DNA from: Ophiura sarsii
Taxonomy: Eukaryota > Echinodermata > Ophiuroidea > Amphilepidida > Ophiuridae
Assembly: GCA_035610835.1 (NCBI GenBank)
Contig: CM069447.1
Location: 25,599,197-25,663,196, forward strand
Direction: 5' to 3'
DNA: 64,000 nt
Shown here: piece after piece, positions 37,546 to 49,330 of the stretch
Position numbering within the stretch: the stretch's first letter is position 1
Layout: each line of letters begins with the position of its first letter
Notes under the pieces: generated by a model
Databases searched by the model: none
What the model was told of the DNA's origin: nothing
The model's input: the letters and a program-made list of their open reading frames with translations, nothing else
Made by a program: the position numbers and the translations under genes

Positions 37546-37670
37546 TTATGGAGCTGAAAATGTATAGGATGCAATAATAGTATACATAGCACATGCATAA
37601 CCCAGGTAAGTGTATACAAATGTTCTAGAAATAGGCAAACCAGAAACGAAAATCGCCGACGTCCGAACAT

Positions 37671-37820
37671 AAGGTTTATCGTAAATAGAAAAAAAGCCAT
37701 TGATTATCCTTTTCTGATGCATTGTGGGTTCGCAAAAGGAGTAAATCTGCTCCTTTTGCGAACCCACAATGCATCAGAAAAGGATAATCAATGGCTTTTT
37801 TTCTATCTGCGATAAACCTT
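37671..37820. repeat. Near-perfect 150-bp palindrome
   Basis: Arms of about 70 bp (AAGGTTTATCG...TTCGCAAAAGGAG and complement) with an 8-base spacer TAAATCTG. TA lies at each end. A second hairpin (37831-37893, TTCATAGCTCTCATA and complement) follows directly. Confidence 0.85.
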
Positions 37821-38477
37821 ATTATGCTTTCATTTCATAGCTCTCATACTGAGTCGTATCACGACGTATGAGAGCTATGAAACAGAGCTATGAAATGGTG
37901 GGGTACGATTGAGCCATTCTATTCTTGTGGGAACTTTAGTACATCCGCATACATTTGTCATGTTTGTAAGTATCAGATCAGGCAGACATACAGATGTTTA
38001 ATTAAATGCCTGATATCAAGGCTCAAGATAACAGGTTTTTTACAAGGAGCTACTTTTTTTCAAAAGTAGCGCCCGGATCATGGGATTTATTGAGAACCGG
38101 GAGCTAACTTTTTTATTAAATCCAGCGTGGCAGCATTGTCAACTCGAAATTCGATGTCTTGGGAAAGCTACCCGATCGTCAACGCCAACGGGCGCTGGTT
38201 TGGACAAAATATCAGCGCTCGGTTGTTTATTTTTCAGCATTACCGGGCGCTATGCCGGCAGAAGGACCGAGGGGTAAAAATCGCCCAGCGCCCGCTTATC
38301 TTGAGCCTTGCCTGATATGATAAACATCATGATGATAAATGAGGCTATATAAATTGTCATGATCGTATTCGTAGTCTATCTTCTTGACATGTCATGAATG
38401 TGTGTCACTGGCTAGCCGAGTTTGAACTTTAAAGTCGAAACGAAAGACCAGTTTTTTTTAGTTAAACGTGACTTTAC

Positions 38478-38690
38478 CTGTCTTCCGCTATCGTCAGTAC
38501 TACTACTAGTAGTACACATGCTGCTAGTGCTAGACGATCCTTTTGCGAAGAGTCGGTTACTTCTTCTTGTAGCATGTTCCAAGCGTTCCAAGCTACTTTT
38601 TTTTAACTTTTTGGTCCCCACTGCATTGAAGCCGTACGAGTCGCTGCTGCTGTGTGGGTCTGAACTTCTCTGTCTCTTCAACGACGCCAT
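38478..38690 (-). CDS. Exon 1 (start exon) of unrecognised three-exon gene
   Basis: Seen: the ATG at 38690 sits in a good animal start context (AAAACATGGCG) and opens 71 codons that end exactly at a donor, CAG|GTAAAG (last exon base 38478), in phase 0. The peptide begins MASLKRQRSSDPHSSSDSYG and is rich in Ser, Lys and Arg, with a KKLKK cluster near residue 30 and a Ser/Thr run near residues 52-65. It looks like a disordered, basic, possibly nuclear N-terminus. Reading through the donor stays open for only 21 more codons of unremarkable sequence. The next usable acceptor found on this strand is at 21020 and is also phase 0. Inference: first coding exon of the gene completed at 21019-20647 and 3629-2881. 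I recognise no family from this exon alone, and extra exons inside the intron cannot be excluded. Confidence 0.62.
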
Positions 38691-38770
38691 GTTTTATGAT
38701 GTTTACGCGCCGGTGCCGGGATAAGGGGGCACAGCACTAAATAAACCGCCCATTGGATTACATGTAAATT
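38691..38770 (-). promoter_or_regulatory. Putative promoter/5' leader of the three-exon gene
   Basis: Upstream of the ATG on the minus strand are a GC-rich leader, a TTTATTTAG stretch about 50 bases away and a CCAAT box in CCAATGGGCGG about 65 bases away. These are seen directly; promoter function is inferred. The same CCAAT/TTTATTTAG block recurs 250 bp further upstream because it belongs to a duplicated repeat (38725-39220), so the motifs may be transposon-derived. Confidence 0.25.
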
Positions 38771-39220
38771 AGGGCTAAAAGAGTCGCTATTTTGGGCCCT
38801 TAGTAACTCTTTTTGGAATGTCTCGAATGCTTTATTCTAACAAACAAATATTAAAATTTCATAAAATCGTCAAGAACAGATACCACTACTAATTAGATTT
38901 TACGATATGATCATTTAAACAGCGCCACCCCTATTTTCAGCCCGGACGCTCGCCTTCTAACCGCCTCCGAGAAAGGGGGCACAGCACTAAATATACCGCC
39001 CATTGGATTACATGTAAATTAGGGCTAAAAGAGTCGCTATTTTGGGCCCTTAGTAACCATTTTTGGAACATCTCGAATGCTTTATTCTAATAAACAAACA
39101 TTCAAATTTCATAAAATCGTCAAGAAGTGTTACACCTTCCAATTCGATTTTACGATACGATCATTTAAACAGCGCCACCCCTATTTTCAGCCCGGACGCT
39201 CGCCTTCTAACCGCCTCCGA
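38725..39220. repeat. 250-bp tandem duplication just upstream of exon 1
   Basis: Two copies (38725-38974, 38975-39220) of AGGGGGCACAGCACTAAATA ... CCGGACGCTCGCCTTCTAAC. Complementary ends (GATTTAGTGC(AGCT)GTGCGCCC) lie at 39425-39448 and 39636-39652, so the whole 38725-39652 block looks like duplicated MITE DNA. 39245-39440 and 39440-39650 are also copies of one another. Confidence 0.75.
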
Positions 39221-39764
39221 TCACGTGTGTTCATACACGTGATAAATTTTCAATACAATCTAAAACAATATTTTGCAATATCCTGATCAAAGTACAAGAG
39301 ATTATCTTTCATTTTAATTATGAAACGCTATCCTCACGCCAAACTGATTCCCAAAGGATCCCATTAATCACAAAATCGTTTTTTGTTTTTGCCGGAACTT
39401 ACTACCATACACAAAACGAGGAGTGATTTAGTGCAGCTGTGCGCCCTAAATGTTCGATACAATCGAAAATCAATATTTTGCAATATCCTGATCAAAGTAC
39501 AAGAGATTATCTTTCATTTTAATTATGAAATGCTACCCTCACGCCAAACTAATTCCCAAAGGACCCCATTAATCACAAAAACGATTTTTGTTTTTGCCGT
39601 AATTTACTATATACCATTACACAAAACGAGGAGTGATTTAGTGCTGTGCGCCCATAATATCAGGGATACTATTAATTTTGGGATAGGAAAGTCGTATACT
39701 AACGCGATGATGGTAGAAATCGCATATTTTTGGCGGCGAACCATCTAGCTTGCTGAAGAAAAAA

Positions 39765-42040
39765 ACCACGCATCCTAAATTGGATATCCTACAATCTTAA
39801 ACTAGTAGTTATTGCGATTTATTCCGTTTGAGGGCGCTCAACGGAATAAATCGCATTAACTACTAGTTTAAGATTGTAGGATATCCAATTTATAGTTTTA
39901 GCTTGTGCCATCTCGCATTAACTACTAGTTTAAGATTGTAGGATATCCAATTTATAGCTTGTGCCATCTCGCATTAACTACTAGTTTAAGATTGTAGGAT
40001 ATCCAATTTATAGCTTGTGCCATCTCGCATTAACTACTAGTTTAAGATTGTAGGATATCCAATTTATAGCTTGTGCCATCTCGCATTAACTACTAGTTTA
40101 AGATTGTAGGATATCCAATTTATAGCTTGTGCCATCTCGCATTAACTACTAGTTTAAGATTGTAGGATATCCAATTTATAGCTTGTGCCATCTCGCATTA
40201 ACTACTAGTTTAAGATTGTAGGATATCCAATTTATAGCTTGTGCCATCTCGCATTAACTACTAGTTTAAGATTGTAGGATATCCAATTTATAGCTTGTGC
40301 CATCTCGCATTAACTACTAGTTTAAGATTGTAGGATATCCAATTTATAGCTTGTGCCATCTCGCATTAACTACTAGTTTAAGATTGTAGGATATCCAATT
40401 TATAGCTTGTGCCATCTCGCATTAACTACTAGTTTAAGATTGTAGGATATCCAATTTATAGCTTGTGCCATCTCGCATTAACTACTAGTTTAAGATTGTA
40501 GGATATCCAATTTATAGCTTGTGCCATCTCGCATTAACTACTAGTTTAAGATTGTAGGATATCCAATTTATAGCTTGTGCCATCTCGCATTAACTACTAG
40601 TTTAAGATTGTAGGATATCCAATTTATAGCTTGTGCCATCTCGCATTAACTACTAGTTTAAGATTGTAGGATATCCAATTTATAGCTTGTGCCATCTCGC
40701 ATTAACTACTAGTTTAAGATTGTAGGATATCCAATTTATAGCTTGTGCCATCTCGCATTAACTACTAGTTTAAGATTGTAGGATATCCAATTTATAGCTT
40801 GTGCCACTATCTCGCATTAACTACTAGTTTAAGATTGTAGGATATCCAATTTATAGCTTGTGCCATCTCGCATTAACTACTAGTTTAAGATTGTAGGATA
40901 TCCAATTTATAGCTTGTGCCACTATCTCGCATTAACTACTAGTTTAAGATTGTAGGATATCCAATTTATAGCTTGTGCCATCTCGCATTAACTACTAGTT
41001 TAAGATTGTAGGATATCCAATTTATAGCTTGTGCCATCTCGCATTAACTACTAGTTTAAGATTGTAGGATATCCAATTTATAGCTTGTGCCATCTCGCAT
41101 TAACTACTAGTTTAAGATTGTAGGATATCCAATTTATAGCTTGTGCCATCTCGCATTAACTACTAGTTTAAGATTGTAGGATATCCAATTTATAGCTTGT
41201 GCCATCTCGCATTAACTACTAGTTTAAGATTGTAGGATATCCAATTTATAGCTTGTGCCATCTCGCATTAACTACTAGTTTAAGATTGTAGGATATCCAA
41301 TTTATAGCTTGTGCCATCTCGCATTAACTACTAGTTTAAGATTGTAGGATATCCAATTTATAGCTTGTGCCATCTCGCATTAACTACTAGTTTAAGATTG
41401 TAGGATATCCTATTTATAGCTTGTGCCATCTCGCATTAACTACTAGTTTAAGATTGTAGGATATCCAATTTATAGCTTGTGCCATCTCGCATTAACTACT
41501 AGTTTAAGATTGTAGGATATCCAATTTATAGCTTGTGCCATCTCGCATTAACTACTAGTTTAAGATTGTAGGATATCCAATTTATAGCTTGTGCCATCTC
41601 GCATTAACTACTAGTTTAAGATTGTAGGATATCCAATTTATAGCTTGTGCCATCTCGCATTAACTACTAGTTTAAGATTGTAGGATATCCAATTTATAGC
41701 TTGTGCCATCTCGCATTAACTACTAGTTTAAGATTGTAGGATATCCAATTTATAGCTTGTGCCATCTCGCATTAACTACTAGTTTAAGATTGTAGGATAT
41801 CCAATTTATAGCTTGTGCCATCTCGCATTAACTACTAGTTTAAGATTGTAGGATATCCAATTTATAGCTTGTGCCATCTCGCATTAACTACTAGTTTAAG
41901 ATTGTAGGATATCCAATTTATAGCTTGTGCCATCTCGCATTAACTACTAGTTTAAGATTGTAGGATATCCAATTTATAGCTTGTGCCATCTCGCATTAAC
42001 TACTAGTTTAAGATTGTAGGATATCCAATTTATAGTTTTA
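39765..42040 (+). repeat. 56-bp satellite array, ~39 copies, with hairpin head
   Basis: Unit: CTCGCATTAACTACTAGTTT, AAGATTGTAGGATATCC, AATTTATAGCTTGTGCCAT. Nearly all internal units are identical; two carry a 3-bp insertion (GCCACTATC) near 40805 and 40921, and one has CCTATTT near 41410. The array opens with one inverted unit joined through GTTTGAGGGCGCTCAAC. First and last units share TATAGTTTTAGCTTG, absent inside. Confidence 0.95.
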
Positions 42041-42474
42041 GCTTGTGCCATCCTTGTGCCATCCTTCTTTTTACCTCCCCGACCACCAACCCCCTGAGTG
42101 TTTTGGCATACCATTATATATAAATATGATTTCCAAGGTGTCATATCTATTTATATTTTTGAGATATCGACCGCGCTGTATTATGGGAGTTACTAATTTT
42201 CAGCAGCCAGGTACCCTTTTTGCGATCTATACCCTTTGGCTATACTAACGTACGAAGCGAAAACGGTCCTTTTGAATAGGCCTATTTGAATAAATTATGA
42301 TAATCGTCTGGAATGCGTCGGTGACTGTAGTTTGCCAACACCAGTCTGACGTTATAGCGCCATCAGGCGCCTATTTTGACCTGGAGATTTACTCCAGGTC
42401 AAAGGTCATCTTTACCAGTTGAAAGTGGTTATATTATTATGTTTATTCATGTTCATGTTGTTATCTTGTCAGTG

Positions 42475-42725
42475 TAGATATGGTAAAGATATGATATGAT
42501 ATGATATGGTATGATGATATAAGATATAAGATATGATATGATATGATATGCCGTAGATATGGTACTGATTTTGCCGGAGAATAAGATATGGTAAAGATAT
42601 GATATGATATAAGATATGGTATGATATAAGATATGATATAAGATTATAAGATGATATGATATGGTATAATGATATAAGATATGATATAAGATATGATATG
42701 ATATGGTGTAGATATGGTACTGAAT
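42475..42725 (+). repeat. GATAT(GATAT) microsatellite
   Basis: Imperfect ATGATATGAT/ATAAGATATG array containing two copies of a longer insert (TAGATATGGTACTGATTTTG, then CCGGAGAA). Long minus-strand frames rich in Tyr/His/Ile/Ser arise from it and are not genes. Confidence 0.9.
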
Positions 42726-42792
42726 TTGCCGGAGAATTTTCCTCCATGATCTCATCAGCGTATATTTCAACTGGTAAAGATGCTATAACGTA

Positions 42793-43264
42793 GGTTTCTC
42801 AAATAAATATGGATTCACAGGTTCTGCACTTTCATGGATTAAATCGTATTTCACCAACCGTTCACAATCTGTCATTATAACTGGTCGTGAGTCATCGCTT
42901 CATGTTCCGCAAGAGGGTGTTCCTCAGGGGTCAGTACTTGGCCCTTTAGGCTTCACAATGTATTCATCTCCATTAGAAGATATCATCGATTCTCATGGCA
43001 TCTCCAAAATGACTTATGCAGATGACACTCAGATATATATATATTGTATTGAAAAATGATGATGACAGAGTAGGTGCAATCTCGCGACTGGAAGCTTGTG
43101 TGACAAATATCAAAACCTGGTCCACAGCTAATGACCTTAAATTGAATGATGACAAGACTGAAGTTCTCCATATTACATCCCGCTTTAGGAAAAATTCATG
43201 CAATTTTGAAATTTCACGTTTTGACCATGTTTCTTGTGGAGGCTTCTTCAAAACAGAAGCATGA
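42793..43264 (+). pseudogene. Non-LTR retrotransposon reverse transcriptase fragment (CR1/jockey-like palm)
   Basis: Seen: one frame reads KYGFTGSALSWIKSYFTNRS, then EGVPQGSVLGP and MTYADDTQIY, ending at a stop at 43057-43059. A second frame continues with LKNDDDRVGAISRLEACV, TWSTANDLKLNDDKTEV and LHITSR. The switch lies in the AT-dinucleotide run near 43030, consistent with a slippage frameshift. Family knowledge: GVPQGSVLGP and the YADD catalytic box are the palm motifs of LINE reverse transcriptases, and the NDLKLNxDKTExL helix follows them in CR1/jockey-type elements. The fragment is 5'- and 3'-truncated with no endonuclease or RNase H region in sight, so it is dead on arrival. Confidence 0.85.
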
Positions 43265-43356
43265 AATGTAATATAATTCGGGAATTTAGCTCAGAATTTC
43301 ACTGGCAACAATCTGAAATATGTCTCGTTTGCTGTAGACAAAGTGTGTGCTCTTAA

Positions 43357-46000
43357 AGGGTATACACCACCAATGCACTATGGGATAGCACGTCCGGTAA
43401 AAGTTTATCACAGCAATAGTTCCTTTTTGCGGTACAAATTGCGAGATTTTGACATACTTTTTTCAATTATATCTATTAGTTTTGGGTATTACACATTTTT
43501 ATGAGTGTGCACAGTACATATTTCCAAAAAAATCGCACTAGTTTGACCATTTTAAAGTTTTAAACGACTGAAATCGGCGGAAGGTCCGTCCTGGGTTTTG
43601 GGGCGTAAATAAAGGGCCGAAATCGCTACATCAAATTCATCGCATAATATTGAAAAATCTAGTCCGACACTTTGCTATTTCCTTTTGATATGTTTTGCGG
43701 ACATCCCTTAGGAATATTCTCTGTAAATGTCATATGGCCATGCGTTTTAAGTTGGGCCGGTCTCGTGTGACGAACTTAAAATTGGTGAATATCGCGTGTA
43801 TTTTCATTTGAATGGCGATAACTTTTCTATACTAGGCAATACCCCCACAAAAGTATACATTTTCTTGATTAAAAAAATCTGCTGAGAAAAAAAAAATATG
43901 AAAAGAATTCTGCATACCCTACAAGGTTAATTATTGCAGATTTGAATTCCTGACAGTTAAAGCTTTCCAAGCATATATAACTTTCTATATCTAGGTAATG
44001 TTTACAGTATTTTGCACCGGGCTGGAAAAAATGTCATTTTGCGAAGAAAAAAATCTGACATACGAGGGACAGTCAATAAATAATGAAAGTGATCATGGTA
44101 TGGGATGCATGAGTGATTCTATTGAGGGGATAATGTGATCAATACAAAGTATGAACCTTTGTCTTTCAAACAATACACTTTTGGATTTTTAAATGTGAAC
44201 TATGACGTCATAGCCCTGTCTCAAAGTAAGTACACTTGGGACACTGCTAAATCAGTTATTTGGCGGGAAATTTGAATTGTTTTTATGAAACACGTGGTAA
44301 GAAGATTGCATAACATGACATCAGAAGCAGGTAAATCCCGATTTTTTTTCGCATAAATATGATACTAAAGACAATAACCTTAATCCCTGTGTAATTTGGA
44401 ATGTGTAGTATAAGAGGAAAAAGTAAGGAGAAGCAATTGAATAAAAGGTATACAAATATCAGTATTTCAAATAGCTAATTTTTATTTAAAAATGCCCAGT
44501 CAGTGAATCACTAATATGGCGGAAAATCAAACAATTTAGGAAAAATTCAAGCAATTAACCAGATTCCATATGATAGTTAACTAATTATCTAAACTTATTC
44601 GCATGAAACCTGCAGAAAAAATGCGCATGCGCAGACGGCAGATAATTTTGAAACGGGCCCAAAATGGCTAAAATCATGAAATTTACCAGATAAAAGCTTA
44701 CTGTGCCTTCAAATTCTAATCAGAAATAATGAAAAATGTTTAAATCAATGTGTAAACATATTGTGATAGTCAAAATGAAGATATACAGGAATGTATCAAT
44801 CAAAGATGGCTGCCACAACCTCTCTTATTACTGTTATCTTTAGAGCTACTAGATATGTATTGTGTAAGTAATCGGCATATAATTTCAATGGTTTGAGGAA
44901 ATTTTATGAACAGCTCCTTTTGAAATCCCCACTATTATTGCTTTACATCCCACAACAATTTATTAAATTATAATTTCTCTATTGTTCTTTATCCTTTGTT
45001 GTTTTCTAAGGTATATTATTGTGGATTTTGCTAAATAAAAGCGTATTTGAGATGGTCCCTTCTTGTTCGTATTAAGGCATTCAGATCTAAAAAAAGAGTG
45101 TCAAACAGAGATAAGTGTGTATTCTAACTATGTGCCAAGTGTTATCTGTTTTTATGCTTGCACTGCCGAGATATACGCAAATGTATCAATCAACCCATAT
45201 TCAACATATTACATATCCAGCCAAATAATTGGCAGATTTCAGTCAGTGTCTGAAACCTATTGTGTTTATGTTAATGACGTTACATAACCAAAGGTATCTA
45301 ACAATCCAAAAGTGTATTGTTTGAAAGATAAAGGTTCATACTTTGTATTGATCACATTATCCCCTCAATAGAATCACTCATGCATCCCATACCATGATCA
45401 CTTTGCCTAACCGTATGTGCTGGTAAAAGACGCTGCGTCGGTACATATCCATCCAGTCATACACATGTAGTTCTTCAATGCATTGCGGGTCTGTAATTAT
45501 TGATTAATTCTTTATTAATTAAGGTGATTACCCATTATTAAACATCTAAATTATTCAAATCAGTTTATTTACCAGAGTTTATGTACTTAGATGCAACAAT
45601 TTCATTCCATAAACATGATTTAACTCAATTGCACTGAACTGTACTGTAGATGCCAAATTTGCTGCGCCGGACTCTCCTCCACCCCTGATGTTGGTTAATT
45701 AGCCATTAATTAACAAAAAATGACAAAATTTTAACACATGCTAATACTTTTATCTTCTTGCCCTGCATAAGAGCTTTATTTTGATACCAAATTTAGCTAT
45801 GTAGGTGGTATCTTTATACAAGAAATTGAATAGACAATGTCATTTTTGATGTGCCGATGTCACAACTCCACCTTTTTGCAGGCCCAGTTCAAAACGCATG
45901 GCCATATAAGGATGTATGGGATAACTCCAGTTAGAGCCGATTGTTTGACCCCTACTTTGCACGTAGCGTCTATGGGGAGTGCATTGGTGGTGTATACCCT
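43357..46000. mobile_element. TTAA-target element, 2,644 bp, TIR AGGGTATACACCACCAA
   Basis: TTAA duplicated at 43353-43356 and 46001-46004; ends AGGGTATACACCACCAATGC and complement. Same TIR family as 13648-14391. No transposase frame. A nested foldback repeat occupies 44086-45404. Confidence 0.8.
44086..45404. mobile_element. Nested foldback element, ~1.3 kb
   Basis: Arms 44086-44190 and 45305-45404 mirror each other (AAAGTGATCATGGTATGGGA ... AATACACTTTTGGATT). The left flank reads GAGGGACAGTCAATAAATAA. The interior is AT-rich without a recognised gene. Confidence 0.7.
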
Positions 46001-46204
46001 TTAAATGCACGTAAACTAGACTTAAACAAGCCGTGGTAGTCTCGCTGTAATACTATTTCAATTGTTTTGATCGAGTTTATAGCAAAGTTTGCATCGTAAT
46101 ATTTTACTTTTATAATATTTTAACAATAAAAACACGACTTAGATTATGCTAAGGACGTGTTAATTATTTCCTTCCAAATCGGCCTTTATTTCTTAAAATA
46201 AATA

Positions 46205-48404
46205 ATTGTAAAATTGATGTCAACACTCTTTTTTAATCTCAAATATCTAGAGTTATAGAGTTTTTCCAATATCCTGCTGTAACTTTTCTGAATAAGTTTA
46301 CTTGAAAGTTTATTAAACAGTAAAAAAATATTTCTCATCTGCCCGTTTTCTGATAAAATTAAGGGTATTGAAAATGGGACAATTTAAACCTAAAATATTA
46401 TAATTATAGATATGCATTGCATGTACTCAGATATGAATATCCGATTATCTGCATGACTTGTCCGACATTGGGATGCAATCCCGGGGATGCAAACGTGGAA
46501 TTTGTCTGTACTATATTAAAAACGTAATTTCTTTATATCAAACATCGATTTACAACTCTTGACAAAATGAAGTATTGAAAAAGGACGTGACACTAGTCTA
46601 ATACAATGTTTACGTCGCAAGAGTCAGCTGTTTTATAAGTTTGCAACATTTAAACGGCGCGGCGCGGCATTGTTCAAATGATTTCATGTTCGACAATGCT
46701 CGAAAATCGAGGTTTTTAGCTCCCGACTTCTATTGCATATAGCCTCTAGAAAATTGCTATTATTAGAAAAGTAATGAATAATTTGAACTGTTATTTTTAG
46801 GATATGCTGTTAAGACCCTCAGGAAGATGATGATATAAAAAAACCTAATCATTTTCAAATTTAAGGCTTAAATTAAAGTTGAGATGTTGCTGAAAATGGT
46901 CATAGGTGACAAGTATGCAATAAATGTAACCGGAGGGTAGAGAAGGTGTCTTGAAATATGGCACTTTTACACGTATTTCAATGAGAAAGATATTTGGTGT
47001 GGTGCTCCCTTTAACGCCCATTGGCCATTTCCAATAAAACCGAGTTTTGAAGTGGAATTTGGGTTCAAATTGCTTATGCTTTGATTTACATTCGAAACAC
47101 CATTTATATCAATGTCGGACGTTAATATCAAGAAATGTACATGATTTTCTCGAGAAATATCCAAGAAAATGGCTCTAAAGCTACAAATTTAGAGTCAAAT
47201 GGCTATGGGTTTGTTTTGCGATTTTAAAGATAGAGGGTCACGCTACCCTTGGCTAGAAGTCCCTCACGTGCAAGAATACTTCCTCTAGGTCTATATCAAG
47301 TATAATTGTAAAATTGATGTCAACACTCTTTTTTAATCTCAAATATCTAGAGTTATAGAGTTTTTCCAATATCCTGCTGTAACTTTTCTGAATAAGTTTA
47401 CTTGAAAGTTTATTAAACAGTAAAAAAATATTTCTCATCTGCCCGTTTTCTGATAAAATTAAGGGTATTGAAAATGGGACAATTTAAACCTAAAATATTA
47501 TAATTATAGATATGCATTGCATGTACTCAGATATGAATATCCGATTATCTGCATGACTTGTCCGACATTGGGATGCAATCCCGGGGATGCAAACGTGGAA
47601 TTTGTCTGTACTATATTAAAAACGTAATTTCTTTATATCAAACATCGATTTACAACTCTTGACAAAATGAAGTATTGAAAAAGGACGTGACACTAGTCTA
47701 ATACAATGTTTACGTCGCAAGAGTCAGCTGTTTTATAAGTTTGCAACATTTAAACGGCGCGGCGCGGCATTGTTCAAATGATTTCATGTTCGACAATGCT
47801 CGAAAATCGAGGTTTTTAGCTCCCGACTTCTATTGCATATAGCCTCTAGAAAATTGCTATTATTAGAAAAGTAATGAATAATTTGAACTGTTATTTTTAG
47901 GATATGCTGTTAAGACCCTCAGGAAGATGATGATATAAAAAAACCTAATCATTTTCAAATTTAAGGCTTAAATTAAAGTTGAGATGTTGCTGAAAATGGT
48001 CATAGGTGACAAGTATGCAATAAATGTAACCGGAGGGTAGAGAAGGTGTCTTGAAATATGGCACTTTTACACGTATTTCAATGAGAAAGATATTTGGTGT
48101 GGTGCTCCCTTTAACGCCCATTGGCCATTTCCAATAAAACCGAGTTTTGAAGTGGAATTTGGGTTCAAATTGCTTATGCTTTGATTTACATTCGAAACAC
48201 CATTTATATCAATGTCGGACGTTAATATCAAGAAATGTACATGATTTTCTCGAGAAATATCCAAGAAAATGGCTCTAAAGCTACAAATTTAGAGTCAAAT
48301 GGCTATGGGTTTGTTTTGCGATTTTAAAGATAGAGGGTCACGCTACCCTTGGCTAGAAGTCCCTCACGTGCAAGAATACTTCCTCTAGGTCTATATCAAG
48401 TATA
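46205..48404. repeat. 1,100-bp tandem duplication
   Basis: Copy 1 (46205-47304) and copy 2 (47305-48404) appear identical wherever compared, at an exact 1,100-bp offset. The junction reads ATCAAGTATAATTGTAAAAT. No gene is recognised; a duplicated 65-residue minus-strand frame has no domain. Confidence 0.92.
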
Positions 48405-48779
48405 GCTTGCCTCTCAGTTAACGAGTTAATGATCTCATTTTCAAGTTCAAAGCTTTATTTAGAGTTAAACACTCTCATGTAGGTCAACGAGTTGTCAAAA
48501 TTCATAGTTGGCCCCACATTGGCTCAGAAATGGCCAACAAATCGTTAAAATTGTACATTCAATCCTGAAGCCGATACCCTAGGGTAATATCGTGACAAAA
48601 ATGTAATTGTGCGTTTGCCTAGGGTACTAGGTAATTCCAATATTTTATTGAAAAGCCTCAACTTAATTTCCAATCAATATTGGCTTATTATCGATATCAT
48701 TCAAAATTGGATTTTTCCCTTCAATTTTGCAAAAGCAACCAATATGGTGTAAGGGTTTGAACTTGCGAATAAATTAAAA

Positions 48780-49330
48780 AGGATTTGCGCGTAGCGCAAA
48801 AATATTGGCTATAGTAAAGAGAAAGATTTAACAAACCGTTCTTGAAGCCATGTTGTTAAGTTGACTGTTAATTAAACAGTGAAACTAATTTGCGCGTAGC
48901 GCGCCAAAAATTTATATTTTAACACTAAAAAGGTCCAGAAAACGTTTATGAAGCCATCTTGTTCCAATTGAACAATGTGCTATTGTAAAAATAAAGGTTT
49001 AGAAAAACGTTCTTGAAGCCACCTTGTTAAGCTTGAATAATAAATAAACAGTGAAAGTAATACGCGCGTAGCGCGCAAAAAATGTCTATTTTAACAATAA
49101 AAAGGTCCAGAAAACGTTTCTGAAGCAATCTTGTTCAAATTAAATAACAAAATGTTAAAGAAAAATGGCTATTGTAATAAGAAAGGTTAAAAAAAACTTG
49201 CCTGAAACCATGTTGTTAAGCTTGATTAATAAAACATTACAACTAAATCGCGCATAGTGCGCAAAAATTGGTTATTTTTACACTAAAATGGTCCTGAAAA
49301 CGTTCCTGAAGCAATCTTGTTAAGCTTGAA
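48780..49330. repeat. Degenerate repeat with GCGCGTAGCGC
   Basis: Four units with GCGCGTAGCGC(GC) near 48786, 48892, 49064 and 49248 (last one decayed), each followed by CTATTTTAACA(C/A)TAAAA and AAAACGTTYCTGAAGC. The same motif occurs at 19328. Confidence 0.65.

Noticed and set aside
39383..39748. 121-residue plus-strand frame
   Set aside because: Covers duplicated MITE-like DNA; no domain and no splice signals that extend it.
39765..42040. CRISPR-like regular array
   Set aside because: There are no unique spacers; units are contiguous near-identical 56-bp copies, so this is a eukaryotic satellite.
42453..42770. 105-residue minus-strand frame rich in Tyr, His, Ile and Ser
   Set aside because: Pure translation of a GATAT microsatellite.
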